A stretch of 64,000 bases of DNA from Tunturiibacter gelidiferens (lineage in GTDB: Bacteria > Acidobacteriota > Terriglobia > Terriglobales > Acidobacteriaceae): the NCBI RefSeq assembly GCF_013410115.1, contig NZ_JACCCV010000001.1:2170001-2234000 (forward strand), read 5' to 3'. A program made the translations under genes and the position numbers. The first letter of the stretch is position 1. Every line of letters begins with the position of its first letter. Shown here piece by piece: positions 35,270-44,942 of the stretch. Under the pieces are notes generated by a model. That model made no database searches. It had not been told where the DNA came from and saw only the letters and a program-made list of their open reading frames with translations.

Positions 35270-38200
35270 ATGTTTCGTATCATCCGAAAGCTGCTATTTC
35301 TTGTTCCGGCGATTTTGCTGTTGCTCGCCGATTCTGCATCGACGTTCGCGCAGTTGTCGTTTCCTACGCCGCGTTCGAGGATTTTGCAGCCCGTCGAGGA
35401 GAGTCGCCGTACGACGCTCGCCGGGAACACTCATCCGATGGCGCGCGCGGAGTTCGACCAGGGCGCGATGGCCGATGCCGCTCCCCTTCGCAGCATGGTT
35501 TTGATTCTTCAGCGCGGTCCCGAGCAGGAGGTTGAGCTGCAGCGGTTAATCGATCAACAGCAGGACAGGAACTCCTCGACTTACCATCAGTGGCTCACTC
35601 CAGAGAGCTTCGGTGCAACGTTTGGCCCATCCGACCGGGATCTGTCCTCGATTACTACGTGGCTCTCAGGGCACGGCTTCGGCGACGTTCGGGTCAACTC
35701 CGGACGAACGCTGATTGAATTCAGCGGAACGGCGGGGATGGTCCGCACAGCGTTTCGCACAAACATGCACAGGTACGTTATTCGGGGCGAACAGCATTTC
35801 GCGAACGCATCCGATCCGCAGATTCCACTTGCACTAGCACCCGTGGTGTCAGGCATCGCGTCGCTCAACGACTTTGGACGCAGGCCTGCAAGCCGTAGGG
35901 TCGGCAGCTTTCGACACGATGCGGCGGCGAACCTCACGACTCGCCTGCCGGATCAAGCTACGAGCAAAGGTAGGCCTGCCTTCACCATTGCCAGTGGCGC
36001 CAATACCCTCTATGGCGTGACTCCGTATGACTTCGCCACAATCTATAACGTGCTGCCGCTGTGGAACGCTAGCACTCCGATTGACGGTACTGGCCAGACG
36101 ATAGCCATTGTCGGACAGACCGACATCAATCCCGCCGACTTCGTCAACTTTCGCAAGCTCTTCAGCCTTCCGCTTGGCAATACTGCGACACCAACTGGAA
36201 CTGAATACCTCAACATCATCTACAACGGCCCCAACCCCGGCGTCACTGCGGACGAAGGGGAGGCGGACATCGACACCCAGTGGTCGGCTGCAGTCGCAAA
36301 AGGTGCGACCATCGATTACGTTGTTTCGGAGGGAACTGAGGTCACCCAGGGCACCGATTTGTCGGCCATCTACATCGTCGACAATAATCTTGCTCCTGTA
36401 ATGAGCTACAGCTACGGACAGTGCGAACTTTTTCTAGGGTCTACAGGAAATGCCTTCTATAAGGCGCTCTGGCAACAGGCCGCTGCCCAGGGGATCTCGG
36501 TTCTGATCGCCAGCGGCGACTCCGGGGCAGCGGGTTGCGACACGGCAGACGATACCGGAGCGAGCTATGGTCTTGGGGTCAACGGACTTGGCAGCACACC
36601 TTATAACATTTCCGTGGGCGGGACTGATTTTTACATGCCCCAGGGCGGGACTGCGTTCTGGAATGGCATCAATAGCTCCACCACCCAGGCCTCGGCGAAA
36701 GGCTATATCCCCGAGGTTCCATGGAACGAGAGCTGCACCAATACGGTCTTCGCTACCTCCCGTTTCTTCTCCGGTCAGACTACCGAACAGATCTGTAATA
36801 CTGGCGTCGCGTTGACGGACGGACTTCTTTCTGTCGTTGGGGGCGGCGGAGGCGCGAGTTCCTGCACTCAGTCCAATGGATCGTCGCCTTTGAGTTGCAA
36901 GGGATACTACAGCAAGCCATCCTGGCAGATGGCTGCTGGAGTTCCTTCAGATGGGGTTCGCGATATTCCCGACGTCTCTCTCTTTGCCGGCGCGGGTTTC
37001 TTCAACGCGTTCTATGTCGTTTGCCAACAGAGTACGAACGCGGATGGCCGGCCCTGCAACCTCGCCGCTCCGACCTACGACTTTGCAGGTTACGGTGGGA
37101 CTTCGGTTGCTACTCCCGCGTTTGCCGGCATCCTCTCGCTGATCAACCAGAAGACCGGCAGCCGGCAAGGTAATGCCAACTATGTTCTCTACAATCTTGC
37201 CAGCCAGCAGCAAAAAGCTGGAAAGACTTGCAGCGCAATCTCGGGAGTTCCAGCCGCCGGCTGTGTCTTCAACGACATCACGACCGACACCATTGCCATG
37301 CCTTGTCTCAAAGGCAGCCCCAACTGCACCGTCACCAACTCAGCCGACCGATATGGCGTGCTGTCGGGGTACAACAGCGGCGCGGGATACGATTTCACTA
37401 CAGGCCTTGGCAGCGTAAATGCGGCTAACCTCGTCAACAACTGGACGAATGCGAACTTTACAGCCAGCTCAACGACCCTTACGCTCTCACCTTCAACCAT
37501 TCCCCATGGCAGCCCTGTCTCCGCGGTCGTTAACGTAACCTCCGTTGCAGGAACCCCGACCGGCAACGTTTCAGTCAACGCGCTGACGGCAAACGGCTCG
37601 GTTCAGACAGAGACTCTCCAGAATGGCAGCTATAGCGCGCTGCTCAGCAGTTTTCCCGGAGGCTCCTACTCGGTCCAAGCACACTACAGCGGTGATGGAG
37701 TCTATGCGCCAAGCGATTCCAATGCAGTCGCGCTCACGGTAAGCCCGGAGGACAGCATGACGAGCCTACAGCCTCTGCTCTACAACCCAGCCAACGGTGC
37801 CGTCACGCCGGTGCAGCCTGGCTCTACGTACCCGTATGGAGGATTCTTTCTTATCCGTGCAGAGGTCGCGGGCGTTTCTGGACAGGGACTGGCCACCGGC
37901 AACATCATGCTGACCGATTCAGGTCTCGGGCTTGATGGCGGAATTTTTCGACTCAACGCCGCCTCGAATACCGAGGATCAGACACGCTCGCTGAGCCCGG
38001 GCACCCACGTATTAACTACGGCTTACTCTGGCGATGCGAGCTTCAATCCCAGCCAATCGCCTCCGTTCGCGTTTACTATCGTCAAAACGCAGACTGATAG
38101 CCTGCTTCAAACAAACGCAGGTTATGTGTCCGCGGGCACAACGGTTACACTCACCGCTCAGATCAACGCACTGGGCTTTGCAACGGGTGGACTAGGAGGT

Positions 38201-39553
38201 TTCGGTGCCGCGGCTCCTGGTGGTACGGTGACCTTCACCGCTGGTGGCCTTACGCTCGGCAATGCAGTTGTCACGCAAAATGCCTATCCCGCATTCACCA
38301 CAGACTCTGGGCTGGTGAACTTTAGTTTCCCTGCCAGCCAACTCTCAGCTGGCAACAACACCATTACGGCCAGCTATTCGGGCGATATAAACTATCAACC
38401 GTCTAGCTCCACCCCGGTCGGCGTCTATGTTACCGCCTCCTCCCTTGGCCTTAGCACTACAGCACTCAGCTTATCGAGCGCGAGCATAGTTCCGGGAGAT
38501 TCGTTCGTCTTCTCCGCTACCGTCTCTCCTAACAGCCCGCTACCTACCGGCACCGTCGTCTTTCTCAGTGACAACCAGGTCGTCAGCAAGCCGCTGCCAC
38601 TCTCCTCCGGGACAGTGAGCGCGTCCAGCCAAGTCATTACGATTACTCCGGGCTCGCACCTCATCACCGCGCTTTACTCTGGCGATGCCACACATCAGGC
38701 CTCCGTTTCTGCACCGGCGTCCTTCACCATCGGTGCAGCTCTCCCAAGCATCGCTACCATCAGCGTCTCGCCCGCCACCGTCGAACAGGGAGCTGCTGTT
38801 ACCGTCGCCACTACCATCTCGCCTGCGTCCCCTATCCCCGGCGGTGTGACGCAATTACTACTTGATGGCAATCCCTACGGACAATCCGTTCCACTTACCA
38901 GCACTACCACTATCCTCCCTCTTCTTACGAATACGCTCCAGTCCGGGGCTCACGTCCTTCAGGTCAACTACTCCGGCGACAAAAATCATTCCGCCAGTAC
39001 TTCCGCGGCCGCCACGCTCACCGTTATCGCTCCAAGCGGCACTTTTACTTTGTCTCCTTTGACGTCATCGACCACCATGGCCGAGGGCAAAAGTTCCAAT
39101 GCGATTACGCTTACTGTCGCTCCAGTCGGCGGCTTTCACTCGGTCATCATGTTTGCGTGCACCGGAGGCCTGCCCGCGGGGGCAACTTGTCTCTTCTCCC
39201 CGGCTTCGATTACGCCCACCAATTCCACCCCCCGGACCACGGTGCTCACCATCTCATCTACTGCGTTGTCCAGCCGCACCGTGGAGCCATCGACCTCTCA
39301 TGACCTGGTGCCGGTTTTGGGCGTAGCCTGCGCAGGTCTGATTGTTTTCATGGTGCCGGGCCGGGGCACTCGTAGGTGGGGTGCCTTCGCTCTGCTTGCG
39401 CTCTCCACGCTGGGCGTCCTAAGCGGTTGTGGCAGTGGTGGAGTCGACCCTAATGCTGCGAAACCTCTCTCGACCGGAAGCTATGCAGTCACCGTGAGAG
39501 CCACCGGCGGTTCGACCATCCAGACCGCTGCCATCAATTTGACGATTCAATAG
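35270..39553 (+). CDS. Large S53 peptidase with several bacterial Ig-like repeats
   Basis: A 1427-residue paralog of the preceding protein. Signal peptide (LLFLVPAILLLLADSASTFAQ), activation domain (YHQWLTPESFGATFGPSDRD), catalytic domain with the Glu/Asp pair in EGEADIDTQWSAAVAKGA and the serine in YGGTSVATPAFAGILSL. It then carries about five Ig-like (Big_3-type) repeats, each recognisable by a YSGD motif (HYSGDGVYAPS, YSGDASFNPS, YSGDINYQPS, YSGDATHQAS, YSGDKNHSAS). The end repeats the hydrophobic-Arg-hydrophobic-LSGCGSGG arrangement and a final short beta domain. It differs from its neighbour mainly in repeat number, as expected from repeat expansion after duplication. Confidence 0.93.
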   Translation: MFRIIRKLLFLVPAILLLLADSASTFAQLSFPTPRSRILQPVEESRRTTLAGNTHPMARAEFDQGAMADAAPLRSMVLILQRGPEQEVELQRLIDQQQDRNSSTYHQWLTPESFGATFGPSDRDLSSITTWLSGHGFGDVRVNSGRTLIEFSGTAGMVRTAFRTNMHRYVIRGEQHFANASDPQIPLALAPVVSGIASLNDFGRRPASRRVGSFRHDAAANLTTRLPDQATSKGRPAFTIASGANTLYGVTPYDFATIYNVLPLWNASTPIDGTGQTIAIVGQTDINPADFVNFRKLFSLPLGNTATPTGTEYLNIIYNGPNPGVTADEGEADIDTQWSAAVAKGATIDYVVSEGTEVTQGTDLSAIYIVDNNLAPVMSYSYGQCELFLGSTGNAFYKALWQQAAAQGISVLIASGDSGAAGCDTADDTGASYGLGVNGLGSTPYNISVGGTDFYMPQGGTAFWNGINSSTTQASAKGYIPEVPWNESCTNTVFATSRFFSGQTTEQICNTGVALTDGLLSVVGGGGGASSCTQSNGSSPLSCKGYYSKPSWQMAAGVPSDGVRDIPDVSLFAGAGFFNAFYVVCQQSTNADGRPCNLAAPTYDFAGYGGTSVATPAFAGILSLINQKTGSRQGNANYVLYNLASQQQKAGKTCSAISGVPAAGCVFNDITTDTIAMPCLKGSPNCTVTNSADRYGVLSGYNSGAGYDFTTGLGSVNAANLVNNWTNANFTASSTTLTLSPSTIPHGSPVSAVVNVTSVAGTPTGNVSVNALTANGSVQTETLQNGSYSALLSSFPGGSYSVQAHYSGDGVYAPSDSNAVALTVSPEDSMTSLQPLLYNPANGAVTPVQPGSTYPYGGFFLIRAEVAGVSGQGLATGNIMLTDSGLGLDGGIFRLNAASNTEDQTRSLSPGTHVLTTAYSGDASFNPSQSPPFAFTIVKTQTDSLLQTNAGYVSAGTTVTLTAQINALGFATGGLGGFGAAAPGGTVTFTAGGLTLGNAVVTQNAYPAFTTDSGLVNFSFPASQLSAGNNTITASYSGDINYQPSSSTPVGVYVTASSLGLSTTALSLSSASIVPGDSFVFSATVSPNSPLPTGTVVFLSDNQVVSKPLPLSSGTVSASSQVITITPGSHLITALYSGDATHQASVSAPASFTIGAALPSIATISVSPATVEQGAAVTVATTISPASPIPGGVTQLLLDGNPYGQSVPLTSTTTILPLLTNTLQSGAHVLQVNYSGDKNHSASTSAAATLTVIAPSGTFTLSPLTSSTTMAEGKSSNAITLTVAPVGGFHSVIMFACTGGLPAGATCLFSPASITPTNSTPRTTVLTISSTALSSRTVEPSTSHDLVPVLGVACAGLIVFMVPGRGTRRWGAFALLALSTLGVLSGCGSGGVDPNAAKPLSTGSYAVTVRATGGSTIQTAAINLTIQ

Positions 39554-39586
39554 CTCAATCCTTATCGCGTTCAGACTTGCGAAGCA

Positions 39587-41752
39587 CTAATGAGTTGTAA
39601 TCTTTTCATGTTTCGCAGCTTCGGGAACCTTCTCGTCTGCGCCATCGGCTACTCCCATCAGATAGTTTTGTGCACTGAACGGAGCTCCCGTCTTCGGAGC
39701 CCTCTCATACTCGCCGTCCGACCGTAGGAGTCTTGCCTTGGTGTTGTCCGCTAGATAGGCGGCCAGAATCTCTTCGCGCAGCCGTTTGTGGAGGTCTGGC
39801 TGGGCTACCGGAAATACCACCTCGCATCGTTCGATCAGATTTCGGGGCATCCAGTCGGCGCTTCCGCAGTAGACCTCTTCCTTGCCGCCGTTCGCGAAGC
39901 AGAAGATTCGACTGTGTTCGAGAAAGCGTCCGACGATGCTTCGCACCCGAATTCTCTCGCTCACACCCTTGAGGCCGGGCCTTAGGGAACACATTCCGCG
40001 AACAATCAGGTCGATCTCGACGCCAGCGTTCGAAGCTGCATATAAGGCCTCTACCGTTCGCCGATCTAGTAGGCCGTTCATCTTGGCGATGATGGATGCA
40101 GGGCGACCGGCCTTGGCATGGGCCGCCTCTCTTTCGACGAGCGCGACAAGGCCGTCGGCGAGTGTCAACGGTGCGACCAGGAGAGGCTTATAGGACTCTG
40201 ACTCGGTTTCAGCGGTGAGGTAATTGAAGACCTTCTGCACCTCGCCCGTTAACTCCGGCTTCGAGGTCAGGAGACTGATATCGGTGTAAAAACGCGCCGT
40301 GACAGGATTATAGTTCCCCGTTCCCAAGTGCGCGTACCGTCGCACCACGCCATCGGGATCGCGCCGCACCAAAAGGGACAGCTTGCAGTGGGTCTTCAAA
40401 CCGAAAATGCCGTGAAATACCCCGACACCTGCGTCCTCCAGTTCTCGTGCCCAGCGGATGTTCGAGTCTTCGTCGAAGCGTGCCATCAATTCCACGACGA
40501 CAGTCACCTCCTTACTCTGTCCGGCGTCGGTAAGAGCAGTAAAGATAGGCGAGTCTTTGCTTGTGCGATAGAGTGTCTGCTTCATCGAGATCACACTGGG
40601 GTCCTGCGCTCCGGCCTCGATAAACTCCTCAACGGTCTTGTACGAATCGAAGGGATGATGCAACATCACATCCCGTTTCCGCAGTTCGTCGAAGATATCG
40701 GTGGACTTTGCGCTCAGCTTGAACTCTTTCGCAGCGAATGCTGGATACTTCAGCTGGGGCTGCTTCACTTCGGAATAAAGATTCATCAGGCGCGAAAGAT
40801 TTACGGGTCCGTCGGTCCTGAAGACCTGCTCCGGCTCGAGCTCGAAGTTGATCCGCAAACGCTCGACCATCTCTTCGACAGCGGAACTTTCAATCTCCAT
40901 CCGGACGGCATCGCCCTTGCGTCGATTATGTAACTCCGCGCGAACACTTTCCAGAACAGAGCGCGACTCTTCCTCTTGCATATAGAGATTGCTGTTGCGC
41001 GTGACTCGAAACGCCGACCGAGACAGTACTTCGTACCCACGAAACATCCGCTCTACTTGAGACTCGACCAGCTCATGCAAAAGGATGAAGTCGCAGCTTC
41101 CGTCTGCGCTCTTAAACGGGACCAGTCGCGGGAGGGCGCGAGGTACGGTCACCACGCCCAGAGCCGTCGCAGCCTTCAGGCCACGCCGCTTATGTCTCAG
41201 CAGGAGACCTATGCAGAGCGCCTTGTTCAGCACTCGCGGAAAAGGGTGAGAAGGATCGATGGTCACAGGGGTTAACAGAGGATCGACCTCATTGTCGTAG
41301 AAATCCAACGCCTGTTTCCGTGCCGCATCGTTCAGCTGACTCCACCGCAGCACACGAATCTTTGCTGCCTGCATCGCTGGTAACAGTTGTTCATTCCAGC
41401 ACTGGTATTGCGCCATTACGAATAGATGAATTCGCTCCATCAATCCATCCAGACGTTCCTGCGGGGTGAGTCCACCCTCATCTGGTGGCTGCGCGAGATT
41501 GTAACCATCCTCGATCCGCTGGAGGAAGCCAGCGACCCTGATCTCCACGAACTCATCCAGGTTGCTCGCAGTGATGGCCAGAAACTTTACTCGCTCCAAA
41601 AGTGGATTGGTCTCGTCCTGCGCTTCTTCGAGTACACGCTGGTTGAAACGCATCCAGGACTCGTCGCGGCTGAAAAAAAGATTCTCGACCACCTTCGCGG
41701 CGGCTTTTTTGGCACTGGCAGAGCTTCCGGCAGTTCGCTTCGTAGAAGTCAT
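39587..41752 (-). CDS. ppk1: Polyphosphate kinase 1
   Basis: Makes long-chain polyphosphate from ATP. The 721-residue protein has the four-domain PPK1 order: N-terminal FSRDESWMRFNQRVLEEAQD and FLAITASNLDEFVEIRVAGF, central HHPFDSYKTVEEFIEAGAQDP, the autophosphorylated histidine in RYAHLGTGNYNPVTARFY, and the C-terminal SSADWM-type GSADWMPRNLIERCEVVFPV. A basic Ser/Ala-rich extension of about 25 residues precedes the fold. Convergent with the S53 gene; divergent from the sigma-factor gene. Confidence 0.97.
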   Translation of the reverse strand: MTSTKRTAGSSASAKKAAAKVVENLFFSRDESWMRFNQRVLEEAQDETNPLLERVKFLAITASNLDEFVEIRVAGFLQRIEDGYNLAQPPDEGGLTPQERLDGLMERIHLFVMAQYQCWNEQLLPAMQAAKIRVLRWSQLNDAARKQALDFYDNEVDPLLTPVTIDPSHPFPRVLNKALCIGLLLRHKRRGLKAATALGVVTVPRALPRLVPFKSADGSCDFILLHELVESQVERMFRGYEVLSRSAFRVTRNSNLYMQEEESRSVLESVRAELHNRRKGDAVRMEIESSAVEEMVERLRINFELEPEQVFRTDGPVNLSRLMNLYSEVKQPQLKYPAFAAKEFKLSAKSTDIFDELRKRDVMLHHPFDSYKTVEEFIEAGAQDPSVISMKQTLYRTSKDSPIFTALTDAGQSKEVTVVVELMARFDEDSNIRWARELEDAGVGVFHGIFGLKTHCKLSLLVRRDPDGVVRRYAHLGTGNYNPVTARFYTDISLLTSKPELTGEVQKVFNYLTAETESESYKPLLVAPLTLADGLVALVEREAAHAKAGRPASIIAKMNGLLDRRTVEALYAASNAGVEIDLIVRGMCSLRPGLKGVSERIRVRSIVGRFLEHSRIFCFANGGKEEVYCGSADWMPRNLIERCEVVFPVAQPDLHKRLREEILAAYLADNTKARLLRSDGEYERAPKTGAPFSAQNYLMGVADGADEKVPEAAKHEKITTH

Positions 41753-41913
41753 AGAGGTCTAAAAGATTACCGCAATGGTATGAATCCCAAGTATGAAGAA
41801 CCGAGAAATATCGGCGGTTGCGCCCTCGGTGGTCCTCTCATACCCGCAAACGGACGCAAAACAAAATCCGTGGCCATAAAATATTCAAGCGCTTGATCCG
41901 TCTACACCTACAG

Positions 41914-42489
41914 ATGAGTGAGATTCCGGGCAATTGGACAATTATCGAGCAGAACCAGCTCATCTCTCAGGCGCTGGAGAGAGACAGACCCAGGCTGCGA
42001 AGCTTCATCCGTAAACATGTCGCCGACACTGGCGAAGCGGAGGACATCCTTCAAGACGTCTTTTATGAACTTCTTGAGGCCTATCGTCTGATGAAGCCCG
42101 TAGAGCATGTGACTGCGTGGCTCTTTCGTGTGGCCCGGAATCGGATGATCGATCTCTTCCGTAGAAAAAAGCCCGCCTCGCTCAACAGCCCGGCGTCCGT
42201 CGAAGAGGATGGGGACACACTCGAAGACCTGCTTCCTTCGGCCGACGCGGGACCTGAAGCAGCCTATGCAAGGAATTTACTCCTCGATGCGTTGGAAGAA
42301 GCTCTTGAAGAGTTGCCGCAAGCGCAGCGAGAGGTATTCATCGCTCATGAATTGCAGGGCCAGAGCTTTAAAGAGATATCCGCCGAAACTGGTCTCAGTG
42401 TCAACACTCTGCTTTCGCGCAAGCACTATGCCGTCACGCATCTGCGCCAAAGACTGCAGTTGATCTACGAAGATTTTGCTAAGAAATAA
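41914..42489 (+). CDS. ECF-type RNA polymerase sigma factor
   Basis: A 191-residue sigma-70 family protein with only regions 2 and 4. Region 2: ADTGEAEDILQDVFYELLEAY and VTAWLFRVARNRMIDLFRRK. Region 4: LEELPQAQREVFIAHELQGQ, then the helix-turn-helix SFKEISAETGLSVNTLLSRK. No zinc anti-sigma gene is adjacent; instead two small genes follow tightly, one of them a membrane protein that could be a regulator. The ATG at 41914 is inferred from family length; no clear ribosome binding site precedes it. Confidence 0.88.
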   Translation: MSEIPGNWTIIEQNQLISQALERDRPRLRSFIRKHVADTGEAEDILQDVFYELLEAYRLMKPVEHVTAWLFRVARNRMIDLFRRKKPASLNSPASVEEDGDTLEDLLPSADAGPEAAYARNLLLDALEEALEELPQAQREVFIAHELQGQSFKEISAETGLSVNTLLSRKHYAVTHLRQRLQLIYEDFAKK

Positions 42490-42499
42490 GGAGTCATAT

Positions 42500-42838
42500 A
42501 TGGGGCATCATCCAGCAATCAAAGTGGTAAAAATCGCATTATTCTCCGTAGTTGCCAGCGCAGCGCTTGGCTTCCTGATCAAGAGCCTGTGGAACGTTCT
42601 TATGCCGCCGATCTTTGGATGGCACATGATCACCTTTTGGCAGGGCCTCGGCCTGTTTTTGCTCAGCAAAATTCTGTTCGGAGGCTTTCACCGGCATGGC
42701 GGGGGAGGCCGCAATCGTTGGAGACAACGCATGAAAGATCGCTGGGATCACATGACACCCGAGGATCGCGAGAAGTTTCGTAAAGGTGTGCGTTGCGGCC
42801 GCGCGCCCTTCGCTTCACACGCGGAGACGCAGATATGA
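42500..42838 (+). CDS. Small membrane protein coupled to the ECF sigma gene
   Basis: A 112-residue protein starting ten bases after the sigma-factor stop, with AAGGAG seven bases before the ATG. Two hydrophobic helices (IALFSVVASAALGFLIKSLW and MITFWQGLGLFLLSKILFGG) are followed by a His/Gly/Arg-rich stretch and DRWDHMTPEDREKFRKG. The cytosolic basic tail plus the genetic link suggest a membrane partner or anti-sigma role, but no known anti-sigma domain is visible. Confidence 0.8.
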   Translation: MGHHPAIKVVKIALFSVVASAALGFLIKSLWNVLMPPIFGWHMITFWQGLGLFLLSKILFGGFHRHGGGGRNRWRQRMKDRWDHMTPEDREKFRKGVRCGRAPFASHAETQI

Positions 42839-43041
42839 ACGAGATCGAAACAAGTCGCATCGACACTGAAGAAGATGCGGAGCCTGGCGGTTTTAGGCAA
42901 TCCTCTTCCTCGATTTACAGTCGACAGTCCGCCGCCCACTTCAAGGACCGCCTCGGCGAACTCGAGATGGAGAACGCTCGTCTTCATCGCCTGGTCGCAG
43001 AGCTTTTGATCAAAAACCAGCAACTCCGCAGACCTGACTAA
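42835..43041 (+). CDS. Very small coiled-coil protein, third gene of the sigma string
   Basis: A 68-residue protein whose ATG overlaps the stop of the preceding gene (ATGA), a typical sign of translational coupling. The N-terminal half is acidic and polar. The C-terminal half (FKDRLGELEMENARLHRLVAELL) is a short leucine-heptad coiled coil. No family recognised. It may act with the membrane protein upstream. The following 43042-43447 stretch holds nothing clearly coding. Confidence 0.7.
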   Translation: MNEIETSRIDTEEDAEPGGFRQSSSSIYSRQSAAHFKDRLGELEMENARLHRLVAELLIKNQQLRRPD

Positions 43042-43447
43042 ATGGCAAGAATTCTTCCCTTACCGGTTCCGATCATCTATCCAAGAATCCAGCCAATGCT
43101 TGCGTTGGTTTTCCAAGAAAATTTACGCCGTCAGTTCTACTGCGTTTCAGACGTTCACCTTCGGCTTCGAATGTCTGTATAGTTTTAAAGAAGATCGCTT
43201 TATGCAGCCGTTCAAGACGGGCCATCTGACCTTCGAACTGATCACCTCTCGAACGTTGCAAATATTCAACAGCGATTTTTCAGCCACCGTGACTCGATCA
43301 GCGTGCCTATTCGACACTGCGCGGGCTCTTATACGATTCGCTTCGCTGGGCGGATCCGAGAGCCGGACGCCGTGTCGTTATGAATCGCTTTTCCTGAACC
43401 GATACTCTATCCGTAAGGGGGTTTATGTGAACCTCAAAAGGAGAAAT

Positions 43448-43813
43448 ATGCACGTTAGAAAACTAGGATTTATCATTTTGGCATCCGCGCTCGCTGTATC
43501 CACTTCAGCCAGCTTCGCCCTCGCTCAGGATAGCGCCGGGCACGACCTGAAGGCTGCCGGAACTGACACAAAAGACGCAACCAAAGATACAGGTCACGCT
43601 ATCGCTACCGGATCCAAAAAGACCGCCACCGGAACGAAGAAGGTCTATCACAAGACCGTCAGCGGGACGAAGACAGCGGCCGATAAAACCGCTGAAGGAA
43701 CCAAGACCGCAGGTAAGGATATTGGTCACGGCACCAAGGTCGCGGCGAAGGACGCTGCTCACGGAACCGAAAAGGTCGGCGATAAGATCGCAGGCAAGCC
43801 AACTCCGCAGTAG
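43448..43813 (+). CDS. Exported Lys/Thr/Gly-rich repeat protein (LEA-like)
   Basis: A 121-residue protein with AAAGGAG before the ATG, a signal peptide (GFIILASALAVSTSASFALAQ), and a mature part of about 95 residues made of imperfect repeats (ATKDTGHAIATGSKK, TATGTKKVYHKTVSGTKT, AEGTKTAGKDIGHGTK, AAHGTEKVGDK). The highly charged, low-complexity helix-prone composition resembles late-embryogenesis-type stress proteins. A stress role is inferred from composition and from the nearby ECF sigma string only. Confidence 0.75.
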   Translation: MHVRKLGFIILASALAVSTSASFALAQDSAGHDLKAAGTDTKDATKDTGHAIATGSKKTATGTKKVYHKTVSGTKTAADKTAEGTKTAGKDIGHGTKVAAKDAAHGTEKVGDKIAGKPTPQ

Positions 43814-43832
43814 CTCCGCTTGCCCAATAGCG

Positions 43833-43876
43833 CTATCTCTTTGAGCCTCTGTTTCATCGAAGGGGCTCAGAGGTAG
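43833..43876. terminator. Hairpin between convergent genes
   Basis: CTATCTCT-TT-GAGCC pairs with GGCTC-AGAGGTAG (one G-T pair, a two-base bulge) across a 16-base loop, placed between the LEA-like gene and ctaA. There is no strong T-run, so it is a weak bidirectional terminator candidate. Confidence 0.45.
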
Positions 43877-43880
43877 CCGT

Positions 43881-44864
43881 TCAATCGGCGGTGCACGCTC
43901 TGCTTGGGGATTGTTGTGGCCACATCACCATAGCTGCAAGCGTCACCAGTGTGACCCAATAGAGATCGGCTCCCAGCAGATGCAGGATCTGCATCCACAC
44001 TGGCGCCAGCAGCAGAACGTCCGCTAGTCCAAGTGCGAACTGTAAGCAAAGAAAAGATAGCACCAACCCGGCGATGCGACTCGCGCCCGCGCGCCTGGCC
44101 TGTCCCGTCAACGAAAGTACGAATGCTGCTGCAATCACTGCGCTGATCGGATGTACACCTCGCAACCGTAAAAGCCAGGGAGAGCCCGCTGCAAAGTCCT
44201 GTGTGAACGCCGCCCGCAGAGAGGAAGCAGGGAACAATGTATCTCCCAAAGCTGCAAGCGACCCGCTCACACCGACAACCAGCGTTGCCCCAAGCCCCAG
44301 CAATGCCCACAGCTTTCTCGCTCCGCTTACCCTTAACTCAGCCCATCGTTGTCTAGTCCCCAACAGCCGCGCCGTCAGCGTCAATGCGGCGAGAAGTAAC
44401 AGAGTATTACTCAGATGAATTGAGAGCACAACCACTCGTCCCATCGACTGATTGCCCGTGACATACCCCAACTTGACCAGCAACGCGCCGAGGAACGCTT
44501 CGTTCAGCAGTAATACCATAGACGCGACTGCTAGCCCTCGTGCTGCCTGCCCCTTCAGGGTTCCCCGAAACGTCCAGATCAGTAGCCCAACGACAAGAAA
44601 AGTCGAACCGCCGGTCATGCACCGATGAGTGAACTCAATGACCGTGTCGATGCGCGGCGACAGCGGAATCACCTGACCATTGCAAAGCGGCCAGTGGTTC
44701 CCGCATCCGGCGCCGGAACCTGTAGCCCGCACCAGATCTCCCCAAAGGATCACCAGCACGTTGTAGCCGACCACACCCCAGGCAAACCGCACCAGCGCTC
44801 GAGACGCTTCAAGCCTCGTCGTTTTCAAACCGTCCGGCGTCTTTACCGTTCCAGCCGTAGCCAT
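43881..44864 (-). CDS. ctaA: Heme A synthase (COX15/CtaA)
   Basis: Membrane enzyme converting heme O to heme A for cytochrome oxidase. The 327-residue protein has about eight helices with paired-histidine motifs: EFTHRCMTGGS, SIHLSNTLLLLA, GVHPISAVIA and LHLLGADLYWVTLV. The extracytoplasmic cysteine pair in GAGCGNHWPLCNG matches the redox-active pair of Bacillus-type CtaA. No ctaB or oxidase genes are in the window. Confidence 0.93.
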   Translation of the reverse strand: MATAGTVKTPDGLKTTRLEASRALVRFAWGVVGYNVLVILWGDLVRATGSGAGCGNHWPLCNGQVIPLSPRIDTVIEFTHRCMTGGSTFLVVGLLIWTFRGTLKGQAARGLAVASMVLLLNEAFLGALLVKLGYVTGNQSMGRVVVLSIHLSNTLLLLAALTLTARLLGTRQRWAELRVSGARKLWALLGLGATLVVGVSGSLAALGDTLFPASSLRAAFTQDFAAGSPWLLRLRGVHPISAVIAAAFVLSLTGQARRAGASRIAGLVLSFLCLQFALGLADVLLLAPVWMQILHLLGADLYWVTLVTLAAMVMWPQQSPSRACTAD

Positions 44865-44942
44865 ATCATCATTCTACGCAGCTTTGACGCCGCCGTTTCA
44901 ATCGCGGGTGTCGTGCGCTTTCACGCGAAGAACGAACCAGGA

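Noticed and set aside
43042-43182. 46-codon open frame starting right after the third sigma-string gene
   Set aside because: No ribosome binding site and no conserved pattern; start/stop adjacency alone is too weak.
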